Below are positions 1 to 8,352 of a stretch of DNA of 64,000 nucleotides, piece after piece. How positions within the stretch are numbered: position 1 is the first letter of the stretch; each line of letters begins with the position of its first letter. The stretch covers positions 1 through 64,000 of the forward strand of contig NZ_CAXQBR010000013.1 of the NCBI RefSeq assembly GCF_964222135.1, read 5' to 3'. The position numbers and the translations under genes were made by a program. The notes below the pieces were generated by a model that made no database searches, was not told the origin of the DNA, and worked only from the letters and a program-made list of their open reading frames with translations. This stretch comes from Euzebya sp. (GTDB lineage Bacteria > Actinomycetota > Nitriliruptoria > Euzebyales > Euzebyaceae).

Positions 1-1196
1 GCCGTCGGCTCGTCCGTGTCGGGCAGCAGGACGACGAACTCCTCGCCCCCGAAGCGCGCGAGGACGTCCTGGGGGCGGACGAGCGCGCGGGCGCGGCGGG
101 CGATCTCGCAGAGCACCTCGTCGCCGACCGCGTGGCCGTGGCTGTCGTTCACGACCTTGAACCGGTCGAGGTCGAACAGCAGCAGCGACACGGCCCGACC
201 CTCACGACGGGCGCGCTCGACGGCCTGGGCGCCCACGTCGTCGAGGTGGCGGCGGTTCGGCAGCCCCGTCATCGAGTCGTGCGTGGCCATCCGCCGCATC
301 TCACCGAACAGGCGGGCGTTCTCGATGGCGATGGCGGCCTGGGCGGCGAAGGCCTGGGCGATGCGGGCGTGGCCGTCGTCGTAGAAGTCGCCCTCCCGCG
401 AGTCGATGGACAGCATGCCGAGGATCCGGTCGCCGAACTCGAGGGGCACCCCCAGCCACGAGCGGATCCCCGCCGGCATGTGCGGGTTCTCACGGAACGC
501 CGGGTACTCCTCGGGCGCTTCGGCGAGGATCACCGGCTGGCGCGACTCGATCACCAGCCGGTTGGGGTTGTCGTCGGCGCGCAGGTCGAAGCTGAGGGTG
601 AGGATCTCGTCCAGGTTGTCGAAGCCGTGCCCGCCGATGATCTGCAACCGCCGTCCCTCCAGGCGCTGGACGGACGCGCTCGAGTACGGCACGACCAGCC
701 GGAGCTGGCTCAGGATCGCGGTGAAGACCTCCTGCAGCTCGAGGGTGCGGCCCAGCGCCTGGGTGGCGAGCGCGAGGGTCTCGGTCCGCGCCTCCGCGGC
801 GTCCAGGCGTCGCCGGGCGTCGACCAGCTCGAGGCGGAGGGTCAGCTGGTGCCCGGTGGCGCGGACCAGGACCTCGAGGTCGCGGTCGGCGCCCATCTCG
901 GCCACCAGCACCAGGTTGGTCGCCTGCGGGCAGGGGAGGGGCACGGCCAGCAGCGACCCCTCCCGCGCCGCGGTGCCGACGCTGAGCGCGCGAGTGATCG
1001 CCGGCTCGAGCTGGCGGGGCACCTCCCCGGCGAGCGCCAGGGGCTCCAGACGGCCGTCGGCCACGTCCGCCACGGCCGCGCCCACCGCGCCCGCACCGTC
1101 CACGAGCGCGGTCAGGACGGGCGCGAGGTCGCGTGCGGTCAGGTCATCGACCGCATCGATCGCTGCCCGGACTGCGTCGAGGGCTCGGTGGGGCAC
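1..1196 (-). CDS. GAF-domain diguanylate cyclase (C-terminus cut by window edge)
   Basis: Predicted to condense two GTP into the second messenger c-di-GMP. About 398 codons are visible. Residues 20-125 look like a first GAF-like sensor, a clear GAF domain spans about 140-295 (ending near FYDDGHARIAQAFAAQAA), and a GGDEF domain follows with HDSMTGLPNRR and an intact GGEEF active site near residue 383. An RPQD motif five residues before it matches the c-di-GMP inhibitory I-site. No membrane segment is seen, so it is probably a cytoplasmic sensor. GTG at 1196 is the only sensible in-frame start near the sucB stop; the 31-base gap suggests co-transcription with sucB. The true C-terminus lies outside the window. 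Signal sensed is unknown. Confidence 0.88.
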   Translation of the reverse strand, partial: MPHRALDAVRAAIDAVDDLTARDLAPVLTALVDGAGAVGAAVADVADGRLEPLALAGEVPRQLEPAITRALSVGTAAREGSLLAVPLPCPQATNLVLVAEMGADRDLEVLVRATGHQLTLRLELVDARRRLDAAEARTETLALATQALGRTLELQEVFTAILSQLRLVVPYSSASVQRLEGRRLQIIGGHGFDNLDEILTLSFDLRADDNPNRLVIESRQPVILAEAPEEYPAFRENPHMPAGIRSWLGVPLEFGDRILGMLSIDSREGDFYDDGHARIAQAFAAQAAIAIENARLFGEMRRMATHDSMTGLPNRRHLDDVGAQAVERARREGRAVSLLLFDLDRFKVVNDSHGHAVGDEVLCEIARRARALVRPQDVLARFGGEEFVVLLPDTDEPT

Positions 1197-1227
1197 GTGT
1201 GGGTGGTGTCTACCAGGGCTGCTGGGC

Positions 1228-3066
1228 TCAGCCGATCTCCTGGTCCCAGTCGGTCGTCTCGAGGACCTCCTTGACGTCGGTCACGAACCGCGCGGCGTCC
1301 GCGCCGTCGAGCAGCCGGTGGTCGTAGGTCAGCGACAGGTACATCAGCTGGCGGACCGCGATGGCCTCGCCGCCGTCGGGCCCCTCCACCACGGCCGGGC
1401 GCTTCTTGATCGCGCCGATGCCGAGGATCGCCACCTCGGGGTAGTTCAGGATCGGGGTGTCGATCAGGACCCCTCGGCTGCCGGTGTTGGTGAGCGTGAA
1501 CGTGCCGCCCTCGATGTCGGCGAAGTCGAGCTTCCGCCCGTTCTCGCCGCGGGCCTTCTGGGCCGCCTCGACGATGCCGCGGGCGAGCCCGCCGACCGTC
1601 AGGCCGTCCGCGCCCTTGATGTTCGGGACGAGGAGCCCCTTCGGCGTGTCGACGGCGATGCCGAGGTTCACGTAGTCCCGGAGGTACAGCTTGCCGTTGT
1701 CCCAGTCGGCGTAGGCGTTGACCATCGGGTGGTTGCGGACGGCCATGAGCGCGGCGCGGGCCACGATCGCGAACGGCGAGAGGGAGACGCCCTCGCGCGA
1801 GGCGAAGGTCTCCTTGTGGCGCGCGCGAGCGGCCATCAACGCCGTGACGTCGGCCTCCTGGACCGTGGTCAGCGAAGCGGTCTGGCTCTGGGACTCGAGC
1901 ATCCGCTCGGCGATCCGCTGGCGGATGCGGGACAGGTCCTCGACCCGCTCGCGATCGCCGGGGGCGCGGGCCGGTTCGCGGGGCTCGTCGGAGCCCTTCG
2001 ACGGCTTCCCGCCCGGCTTGGACGCCGAGCTCTTCTGCGGCGCCTTCTCGGGCTCGGCGGCCTGCTGGCCGCCCCCGTCGATGGCGGCCTCGACGTCCTC
2101 GCGGGTGATCCGGCCGCCCTGGCCGGACCCCTCCAGGCTGTCGAGGTCGATGCCGTTGTCGTTCGCCAGCTTGCGGACGAGCGGCGACGCGAGCGCGTCG
2201 GAGCCCTGCGCGGTGGCCGGCGCCTCGCCGGTCTGGGCCGACCGGCTGTCGGACGGGCGCTCGTCCCCACCCGAGGACGGCTCGTCGGCGGACTCCTCGC
2301 GGCTGGACCTCTCGTCGCCGCCCCCGCCGCCACCGCCGGCGGCGCCGCTGCCGATCCGGGCCACCACGGTGCCGACCTCGACGGTCTCGTCGACGTCGAC
2401 CAGGATCTCGGTGATCGTGCCGGCCGCGGGGGAGGGGACCTCGGTGTCGATCTTGTCGCTCGACAGCTCGAAGAGGGGCTGGTCGGCCTCGACGGTGTCG
2501 CCGACCTCGACGAGCCACTCGGTGACCGTGCCCTCGGTCACCGACTCACCGAGCTCGGGGAGGGTGACGTCCACGGTCTCGCCGCCGCCGTCGCCACCGC
2601 CGTCCTGGGCCTGGCCGCCGGCATCCTGGCCGTCGTCGTCGGCGTCCTCGTCCTCGTCACCCTCGTCGCTGGTCATGTCGGCGGGGGCGCCCTCGGACTC
2701 CGCAGCCTCGACGCCCTCGTCGAGCTGCGCGTCCTCGTCGCCGGACTCGTCGTCGGACCCGTCGGACTGCTCGGCGTCCTCGTCCGCACCGTCGTCCGAG
2801 CCCCCGCCGCCGTCGCCATCGGCCTCGTCCGGCTCGCCGATGCGGGCCACGACGGTGCCGACCTCGACGGTCTCGTCGACCTGCACGAGGATCTCGATCA
2901 GCGTGCCGGACGCGGGCGCGGGGACCTCGGTGTCGATCTTGTCGCTCGACAGCTCGAAGAGCGGCTGGTCGGCCTCGACGGTGTCACCGACCTCCACGAG
3001 CCACTCGGTGATCGTGCCTTCGGTTACGGACTCTCCGAGCTGGGGGAGCTCGACATCGGTGGCCAT
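1228..3066 (-). CDS. sucB: Dihydrolipoamide succinyltransferase (2-oxoacid dehydrogenase E2)
   Basis: E2 core of the 2-oxoglutarate dehydrogenase complex, passing the acyl group from lipoyl-lysine to CoA in the TCA cycle. Two nearly identical lipoyl domains carry the SSDKIDTEVP site (lysines 43 and 205), joined by long acidic, glycine-rich linkers. An E3-binding domain (ASPLVRKLANDNGIDL, about 293-330) precedes the catalytic domain, which ends with YDHRLLDG (His583, Asp587). The 612 residues and two-lipoyl layout fit actinobacterial SucB. A pyruvate or branched-chain E2 cannot be excluded because no E1 gene is in view. It lies 88 bases downstream of lpdA (E3) on the same strand. A possible -10 box TATAAC sits at 3113-3118. 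Confidence 0.88.
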   Translation of the reverse strand: MATDVELPQLGESVTEGTITEWLVEVGDTVEADQPLFELSSDKIDTEVPAPASGTLIEILVQVDETVEVGTVVARIGEPDEADGDGGGGSDDGADEDAEQSDGSDDESGDEDAQLDEGVEAAESEGAPADMTSDEGDEDEDADDDGQDAGGQAQDGGGDGGGETVDVTLPELGESVTEGTVTEWLVEVGDTVEADQPLFELSSDKIDTEVPSPAAGTITEILVDVDETVEVGTVVARIGSGAAGGGGGGGDERSSREESADEPSSGGDERPSDSRSAQTGEAPATAQGSDALASPLVRKLANDNGIDLDSLEGSGQGGRITREDVEAAIDGGGQQAAEPEKAPQKSSASKPGGKPSKGSDEPREPARAPGDRERVEDLSRIRQRIAERMLESQSQTASLTTVQEADVTALMAARARHKETFASREGVSLSPFAIVARAALMAVRNHPMVNAYADWDNGKLYLRDYVNLGIAVDTPKGLLVPNIKGADGLTVGGLARGIVEAAQKARGENGRKLDFADIEGGTFTLTNTGSRGVLIDTPILNYPEVAILGIGAIKKRPAVVEGPDGGEAIAVRQLMYLSLTYDHRLLDGADAARFVTDVKEVLETTDWDQEIG

Positions 3067-3154
3067 CTCAAGTGCCCTCTCTGAACGCTCTGGGTGTGAC
3101 GTCGTGGTCGGGGTTATAGCCGGTCGGGCCGCGACGTACGCGGCCGGGGTGCGA

Positions 3155-4555
3155 CTAGCCGTGCAGCGCCTTGCCGGCGAGCGCCATGTGCGCCTCGCCG
3201 ACGGCCTCGGACAGCGTCGGGTGGGCGTGGATGAACTGCGCGACGTCCATCGGCAGCGCCTCCCAGTTGTAGATCATCTGGCCCTCGGCGATGAGGTCGG
3301 TCGCGTGGAGGCCGACGATGTGGACGCCGAGCACCTTGCCGCCGCCCTTCGCCGCCAGCACCTTCACGTGGCCGGCGCCGCCCTGCATCATGGCGCGGGC
3401 GTTGTGGCTGAAGGGGAACTTCGCGACCTCGTACTCGATCCCCTCCTCCTTCAGCTCCTGCTCGGTGTAGCCGACCGCGCCGATCTCGGGCTGGCAGTAG
3501 TAGACCTTCGGCACGCCGCGGTAGTCGATGGGGGTGACCGGCTCACCGGCGATCTGCTCGGCGACGAGCATCCCCTCCATGAACGAGGCGTGCGCCAGGC
3601 CGAGGGTCGGGATCACGTCACCGATCGCGTAGACCACGCCGCCGTCCCCGAACGTGACGCCGGTGCGGCAGTACTCGTCGACGGTGATGAAGTCGCGATC
3701 GAGGGTGACGCCGGTCGTCTCCATCCCCATGTCGGCGGTGACCGGCCCACGGCCGATCGCGACCATCAGCAGGTCCGCCTCGACGGTCGTGCCCTTGTCG
3801 GTCGTGACCGTGACGACGCCGTCCCCCTTCTTGACGTCCTCCACCTTCTCACCCGTGATGGCCTTGATGCCGCGCTTCTTCAGCTCGCGGGCCAGGACCT
3901 TCTGGGTGTCGACGTCCTCGCGGGGGACGACCGCGTCGAGGGCCTCGATGATCGTGACCTCCTCCGCGCCGTAGCCGTGGTAGACGGTCGCGAACTCGAC
4001 CCCGACCGCCGACGCGCCCAGCACGATGACCCGCTTCGGGACCTGCTCCAGGTACATCGCCTCGTCGGAGGTGATGATCAGCTCGCCGTCGACCTCGGTG
4101 ATCGGCAGCACCTTCGGGGTGGATCCGGTGGCGAGCACCATCGCCTTGGTGGCCTCGACGTCGCGCTGGCCGTCCTCGGTCTCGACGGTCAGGGTGTTCG
4201 GCCCGGTCAGGGTCCCCCGGCCGTTGATCGTCTCGATGCCGCGGGCCTTCATCGTCGCCTGCAGGCCCTTCCAGTTCGCCTCGACGATGCCGTTCTTGTA
4301 GTCGAGGACCTTCGGCATGTCGACGCCGCCGAAGGACGTGTCGAGCCCGATGTCCGGGCCGTGCTTCGCCGACTCGGCCACCTCGGCCGCGTGGAGGAAC
4401 GCCTTGGTCGGGATGCAGCCCCAGTGCAGGCACGTGCCACCGACCTTGGCCTTCTCGACCAGCCCGACCTTCAGCCCGAGCGAGGCGGCTCGCAGGGCGC
4501 AGGAGTACCCACCGGTACCCCCGCCGAGGACGACGACGTCGAAGGAATCAGCCAT
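3155..4555 (-). CDS. lpdA: Dihydrolipoyl dehydrogenase (E3)
   Basis: FAD enzyme that reoxidises dihydrolipoamide with NAD+ for 2-oxoacid dehydrogenase complexes and the glycine cleavage system. The N-terminal FAD motif VVVLGGGTGGYSCA and redox disulfide GGTCLHWGCIPTK (Cys42, Cys47) are present; the C-terminal HAHPTLSE supplies the catalytic His445-Glu450 pair. The 466 residues are normal for the family. ATG at 4555 is chosen because the FAD motif starts right after it and a purine-rich AAGAGAG lies upstream; a longer in-frame extension to 4795 would overlap gcvT. It is followed on the same strand by sucB and is divergent from gcvT, so it may serve both systems (inference). Confidence 0.93.
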   Translation of the reverse strand: MADSFDVVVLGGGTGGYSCALRAASLGLKVGLVEKAKVGGTCLHWGCIPTKAFLHAAEVAESAKHGPDIGLDTSFGGVDMPKVLDYKNGIVEANWKGLQATMKARGIETINGRGTLTGPNTLTVETEDGQRDVEATKAMVLATGSTPKVLPITEVDGELIITSDEAMYLEQVPKRVIVLGASAVGVEFATVYHGYGAEEVTIIEALDAVVPREDVDTQKVLARELKKRGIKAITGEKVEDVKKGDGVVTVTTDKGTTVEADLLMVAIGRGPVTADMGMETTGVTLDRDFITVDEYCRTGVTFGDGGVVYAIGDVIPTLGLAHASFMEGMLVAEQIAGEPVTPIDYRGVPKVYYCQPEIGAVGYTEQELKEEGIEYEVAKFPFSHNARAMMQGGAGHVKVLAAKGGGKVLGVHIVGLHATDLIAEGQMIYNWEALPMDVAQFIHAHPTLSEAVGEAHMALAGKALHG

Positions 4556-4666
4556 GGGTGCAACAACTCTCTTGGGTCGAGCGGGCGGTCGTGGGACACA
4601 CGGTCGTGATACCCCGGATCCTAGCGGCGGCTGCATGTCCCACCGGGGCCGGCCGGGCCCGGCGGA

Positions 4667-4672
4667 TACGCT
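4667..4672 (+). promoter_or_regulatory. Candidate -10 box of gcvT (leaderless)
   Basis: TACGCT lies 10 bases before the ATG at 4683, and no Shine-Dalgarno sequence is present. The stretch from this box into the coding start is nearly identical to that of the erpA-like gene at 9961. Confidence 0.45.
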
Positions 4673-4682
4673 GCGACGTGCG

Positions 4683-5789
4683 ATGAGCACCACCTCCGAT
4701 CCCGCGCCCACGTCCCTCCGCCGGTCCCCCCTCCACGACCGCCACGTCGCGGCGGGTGCGCGGCTCGCGGCCTTCGCGGGCTGGGAGATGCCCATCGACT
4801 ACGGGAGCGTCGTCGCCGAGCACAGCGCCGTCCGCGAGCACGCCGGCATGTTCGACCTGACCCACCTGGGCACGATCTGGGTGCGCGGCGACGGTGCGGA
4901 CGACGTCGTCCAGCGCGCGTTCACCAACGACGTGACCGCCCTGGCGGACGGGCGCTCGCAGTACTCCCTGTGCCTCGACGTCGAGGCGGGGCTCATCGAC
5001 GACCTGCTGGTCTACCGCCTCGCCGACCGGATCCTCGTCGTCCCGAACGCCGCCAACACCGCGGCGGTCGCCGGCCGCCTCCTCGACCTCGCCCGCGAGC
5101 GGGGGGAGTGCGACGTCGAGGTCGCCGACCTCTGCTGCATCGCGGTCCAGGGTCCGGAGTCCATCGGCGAGCTGAGCGCCGGCCTGGCCGGTGCCGGCCT
5201 CGACGGCACGCCGACGTCCCTGTCCTACCTCGACTGCGTCGACCTCGAGGGCGGTGGCGTGCTGAGCCGGTCCGGCTACACCGGCGAGGTCGGCTTCGAG
5301 GTGTTCGTCGACGCCGACGACGCCGGCCGGCTGTGGGACGCCCTCGCCGACGCCGGCGTGACCCCGGCGGGGCTCGGCAGCCGCGACACCCTCCGCCTCG
5401 AGATGGGCTACCCGCTGCACGGCAACGACATCTCGGTGGAGACGACGCCCGTCGAGGCGCTGCTCGGCTGGGCGGTCAAGCCGGGCACCGGCTTCGTGGG
5501 GGAGGAGGCGTACGTCGCGGCGAAGGAGGCCGGACCGTCCCGTCGGCTGCGCGGCATCCGGGCGGAGGGACGGCGGCCACCGCGAGCGGGCGACGCGGTC
5601 CTCTTGGACGGCGAGGAGGTCGGGACGATGACGTCGGGCAGCTTCAGCCCCGTGAACGAGGTCGGGATCGGCCTCGCCTACGTCGCGGACGGCGTCGAGC
5701 TCGGCACGGCGGTGTCCGTGGACGTCCGCGGACGACCGGTCGACGCCGAGGTCGTCCGCCCCCCGTTCGTCGAGAACCGGACCCGGTAG
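4683..5789 (+). CDS. gcvT: Aminomethyltransferase, glycine cleavage T-protein
   Basis: T-protein of the glycine cleavage system: moves the methylene group from the aminomethyl-lipoyl H-protein to tetrahydrofolate, releasing ammonia. Family hallmarks run in order: LAAFAGWEMPIDYG near the N-terminus, MFDLTHLG, the folate-site segment AGLIDDLLVYR, RSGYTGEVGFEVFV, and LGSRDTLRLEMGYPLHGNDI. The 368 residues are the usual length. No gcvH or gcvP is in the window, so the partners must lie elsewhere; the divergent lpdA could provide the L-protein. ATG at 4683 is preferred over longer in-frame extensions that would run into lpdA. The next gene starts 15 bases after its stop. Confidence 0.9.
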   Translation: MSTTSDPAPTSLRRSPLHDRHVAAGARLAAFAGWEMPIDYGSVVAEHSAVREHAGMFDLTHLGTIWVRGDGADDVVQRAFTNDVTALADGRSQYSLCLDVEAGLIDDLLVYRLADRILVVPNAANTAAVAGRLLDLARERGECDVEVADLCCIAVQGPESIGELSAGLAGAGLDGTPTSLSYLDCVDLEGGGVLSRSGYTGEVGFEVFVDADDAGRLWDALADAGVTPAGLGSRDTLRLEMGYPLHGNDISVETTPVEALLGWAVKPGTGFVGEEAYVAAKEAGPSRRLRGIRAEGRRPPRAGDAVLLDGEEVGTMTSGSFSPVNEVGIGLAYVADGVELGTAVSVDVRGRPVDAEVVRPPFVENRTR

Positions 5790-5804
5790 GGCGGGGAGCT
5801 GGCC

Positions 5805-6830
5805 GTGGCCGAGGCGCTCGAGTTCGATGCAGCGGAACCGCACGTCGTGCGGATCGGCGGGGCGGAGGTGCCGCCGGGTGCCCGGGTCGACCTCCGCCTG
5901 AGCGTCAGCGAGTCCTACATCGGGGACCGCATGACGATCCCGGTGACGGTGCTCAACGGCGAGGAGCCCGGCCCGAAGATGTTCGTGACCGCGGCGGTGC
6001 ACGGCGACGAGCTGAACGGCATCGGCGTGGTGAAGGAGCTGCTCGCCACCCTCGAGCCGAACGAGATCGCCGGGACCCTCGTCCTGGTGCCGGTCGTCAA
6101 CGTCCTCGGCCTGCCCCTCCACAGCCGCTACATGCCGGACCGCCGCGACCTGAACCGCGCGTTCCCCGGGTCGACGGAGGGATCGATGGCCGCCCGGCTG
6201 GCCCACACGATCACCACCGAGGTGCTGGACATCTGCGACGTCGGGGTGGACCTGCACACGGCCGCATCAGGACGGGCGAACCTGCCCCAGATCCGGGCGG
6301 TGCTCGACGACGAGCGCACCCTCGCCCTGGCCCGCGCCTTCGCCGCCCCGGTCCTCATCGACGCCCCGAACCGGTCCGGGTCGCTCCGCAGCGTCGGCCA
6401 CGGCCGGGGCATCCCGGTGCTCACCTACGAGGCGGGGGAGGCGCTCCGCTTCGAGGAGACCGCCATCGGCGTCGGGGTCGCCGGGGTGAAGCGGCTGATG
6501 AGCCACCTCGGCATGCTGCTCGACCCCGATGTCGAGTCCGACCTCACGCCGATGGAGGCGGACGAGACCCACTGGATCCGCGCCGACCGCGGCGGGATCA
6601 TCACCCTCGAGGTCTCCCTCGGTGACTGGGTGTCGGAGGGCCAGCCGCTGTGGACGGTCTCCTCGCCCTTCGGCCGGGACCGCAACCCCAAGGAGTCGCC
6701 GTACGAGGGCGTGGTGATCGGCGCCTCGACCATCCCGCTCGTCAACCCCGGCGACGCCGTGGTCCACATCGCGGTGCCCGGCGGCGAGGGGGGCTTCGAC
6801 GAGGACGTCGACGTCGAGTCCTTCTGGTAG
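5805..6830 (+). CDS. Succinylglutamate desuccinylase/aspartoacylase-family metallohydrolase
   Basis: Zinc-dependent amidohydrolase of the AstE/AspA superfamily (M14-like fold). The zinc-binding HGDE of AAVHGDELNGIGVVKELL lies at about residues 65-80, and a second zinc histidine lies in VGVDLHTAASGRANLPQIR near 150. The C-terminal third (about 260-330) resembles the biotinyl/lipoyl-like beta barrel of this family (GIITLEVSLGDWVSEGQ). Substrate cannot be told from sequence; N-acyl amino acids or related amides are possible. GTG at 5805 has GGGGAG just upstream and follows the gcvT stop by 15 bases, so the two are probably one transcript. It faces nadA convergently. Confidence 0.82.
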   Translation: MAEALEFDAAEPHVVRIGGAEVPPGARVDLRLSVSESYIGDRMTIPVTVLNGEEPGPKMFVTAAVHGDELNGIGVVKELLATLEPNEIAGTLVLVPVVNVLGLPLHSRYMPDRRDLNRAFPGSTEGSMAARLAHTITTEVLDICDVGVDLHTAASGRANLPQIRAVLDDERTLALARAFAAPVLIDAPNRSGSLRSVGHGRGIPVLTYEAGEALRFEETAIGVGVAGVKRLMSHLGMLLDPDVESDLTPMEADETHWIRADRGGIITLEVSLGDWVSEGQPLWTVSSPFGRDRNPKESPYEGVVIGASTIPLVNPGDAVVHIAVPGGEGGFDEDVDVESFW

Positions 6831-6878
6831 GCGCCAGATCCTCGCCGAGCACATCGGGCGGGCTCCGGAAGAAACCCC

Positions 6879-6907
6879 TTGACCGCCTGTTCCGTTAACT
6901 CTACGTT
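6879..6907 (+). promoter_or_regulatory. Orphan sigma70-like promoter between convergent genes
   Basis: TTGACC at 6879-6884, an exact 17-base spacer and TACGTT at 6902-6907 form a good promoter match in the gap between the aspartoacylase-like gene and nadA. No credible gene follows on this strand, so a small RNA or a transcript antisense to the nadA end is possible. Confidence 0.35.
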
Positions 6908-6964
6908 TCGTGCCGGAGCGAGGGAGGAGCACGCCAGGCGGCACGGTGTGCGGCACGCAGATCC

Positions 6965-6981
6965 GGATCTTCTGAAGATCC
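6965..6981. repeat. Short perfect palindrome in convergent gap
   Basis: An 8-bp perfect inverted repeat with one central base, core GATCTTC-T-GAAGATC. The loop is too short for an ordinary hairpin, so it looks more like a protein-binding dyad or part of a termination region. Confidence 0.4.
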
Positions 6982-7041
6982 CGCGGCCCACACCGTCGCC
7001 GCCGGTTCCACGTCCGGGGGCCGTGCGACGGCGACCGCGGA

Positions 7042-8223
7042 TCAGCCGGGCGTGCCCGGGAGGGCGAGCATCCGATCTAGGGCGACCGCAGCCCAGTGGC
7101 GCGTCTCGGGGTCGACCGTGATCTGGTTCACGACCCGCCCCTCCACCAGCTCCTCCATCGCCCACACCAGGTGCGGCAGGTCGATGCGGTTCATCGTCGC
7201 GCAGAAGCACACGTTGTCGTTCAGGAACATGATGTCCTGCTCGGGGTGCTCCTGGGCCAGGCGGCCGACGAGGTTGAGCTCGGTGCCGATTGCCCACGCG
7301 GTGCCAGGCGGCGCCTCCCGGACCGCCTTGATGATCGTGCTGGTGGAGCCGACCACGTCGGCCTGGGTGACGACCTCGTACCGGCACTCGGGGTGCACGA
7401 GCAGCTTGACGTCCGGGTTCTTGGCGCGGGCGAGGGCGACGTGGGCGGGCGTGAACGTGCCGTGCACGCTGCAGTGCCCCTTCCACAGGACCACCTTGGC
7501 GCGGCGCAGCTCGTCGGCGCTCAGCCCGCCGCCGGGCTTGCGGGGGTCGTAGACCACGCAGTCGTCGAGGGCGAGCCCGAGGTCCAGCACCGCGGTGTTG
7601 CGCCCGAGGTGCTCGTCGGGGAGGAAGAGCACCTGGTCGCCCTGGCTGAAGGCCCACTCCATGGCCCGCTCGGCGTTCGACGAGGTGCACACCACGCCGC
7701 CGTGCTGCCCCGTGAAGCTCTTGATCGCCGCCGTCGAGTTCATGTACGTCATCGGGACGGTGGTCCCCGGCCCGGTGCCCGCCGCCCGCAGGTCCTCCCA
7801 GGCGGCCTCGACCTGGGCGATCTCGGCCATGTCGGCCATCGAGCAGCCGGCGGCCAGGTCGGGGAGGATCACCGACACCTCGTCGCCGGTGAGGATGTCG
7901 GCGGTCTCGGCCATGAAGTGCACGCCGCAGAAGATGATGTGCGGCGCGCCGTTCGCGGCAGCCTCCTGGGCCAGCTTGAAGCTGTCGCCGCGGGCGTCGG
8001 CGAACTGGATGACCTCGTCGCGCTGGTAGTGGTGGCCGAGCACGAACGCGGAGTCGCCAAGCGCCTCCCGTGCCGCGCGGGCCCGGGCCACGAGGGTCGG
8101 GTCGGAGGCCGGCGGGACGTCCCCGGGGCAGATGGTCCCGCGCTCGGCGGTGGGGTCGGCTCCGCGGCCGAGGATCAGCAGCGGCGTGCGCTCCGCGGCC
8201 TCGGCGAGCGTCGAGTTCGACAT
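7042..8223 (-). CDS. nadA: Quinolinate synthase A
   Basis: 4Fe-4S enzyme that condenses iminoaspartate with dihydroxyacetone phosphate to quinolinate in de novo NAD synthesis. Family signatures include VLGHHYQRDEVIQFAD, CGVHFMAETADIL, GCSMADMAE, the cysteine-bearing HPECRYEVV and DNVCFCATMNRIDLPHL; the cysteines of CGVHF, PEC and CFCATM are in the positions expected for cluster ligands. The 393 residues fit actinobacterial NadA. ATG at 8223 has GGAG upstream. No nadB or nadC is adjacent. A dyad at 8268-8288 lies in its promoter region and may be an operator. Confidence 0.95.
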   Translation of the reverse strand: MSNSTLAEAAERTPLLILGRGADPTAERGTICPGDVPPASDPTLVARARAAREALGDSAFVLGHHYQRDEVIQFADARGDSFKLAQEAAANGAPHIIFCGVHFMAETADILTGDEVSVILPDLAAGCSMADMAEIAQVEAAWEDLRAAGTGPGTTVPMTYMNSTAAIKSFTGQHGGVVCTSSNAERAMEWAFSQGDQVLFLPDEHLGRNTAVLDLGLALDDCVVYDPRKPGGGLSADELRRAKVVLWKGHCSVHGTFTPAHVALARAKNPDVKLLVHPECRYEVVTQADVVGSTSTIIKAVREAPPGTAWAIGTELNLVGRLAQEHPEQDIMFLNDNVCFCATMNRIDLPHLVWAMEELVEGRVVNQITVDPETRHWAAVALDRMLALPGTPG

Positions 8224-8267
8224 GGTGGCTCCTCGCCGGCGGGGCCGGCACCCGACGTCCGCCGGGG

Positions 8268-8288
8268 TTAGTGTTCAACGGACACTTA
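8268..8288. promoter_or_regulatory. Imperfect dyad upstream of nadA, candidate operator
   Basis: TTAGTGT and ACACTTA form a 7-bp inverted repeat with one mismatch across a 7-base centre. It lies 45 bases before nadA in the space shared with the divergent glycerate kinase gene. A NAD-responsive repressor such as an NrtR-type protein is one possible binder; this is inference. Confidence 0.35.
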
Positions 8289-8340
8289 CTACGGCCGGAA
8301 GGATACCCGCAGCGCGGTGCGGCGGCAGCAGGGGCATCGG

Positions 8341-8346
8341 TAGCCT
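8341..8346 (+). promoter_or_regulatory. Leaderless -10 box of glycerate kinase
   Basis: TAGCCT ends 6 bases before the GTG at 8353; no Shine-Dalgarno sequence is present. Confidence 0.5.
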
Positions 8347-8352
8347 CTGGGC

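Noticed and set aside
1718-4609. A 963-codon open frame on the plus strand across sucB and lpdA
   Set aside because: It is antisense to two genes with intact catalytic motifs; long open frames on the opposite strand are expected at this G+C content.
6879-7121. An 80-codon frame between the aspartoacylase-like gene and nadA
   Set aside because: Its end overlaps nadA antisense, it has no spaced ribosome site, and its residue make-up is that of shadow coding.
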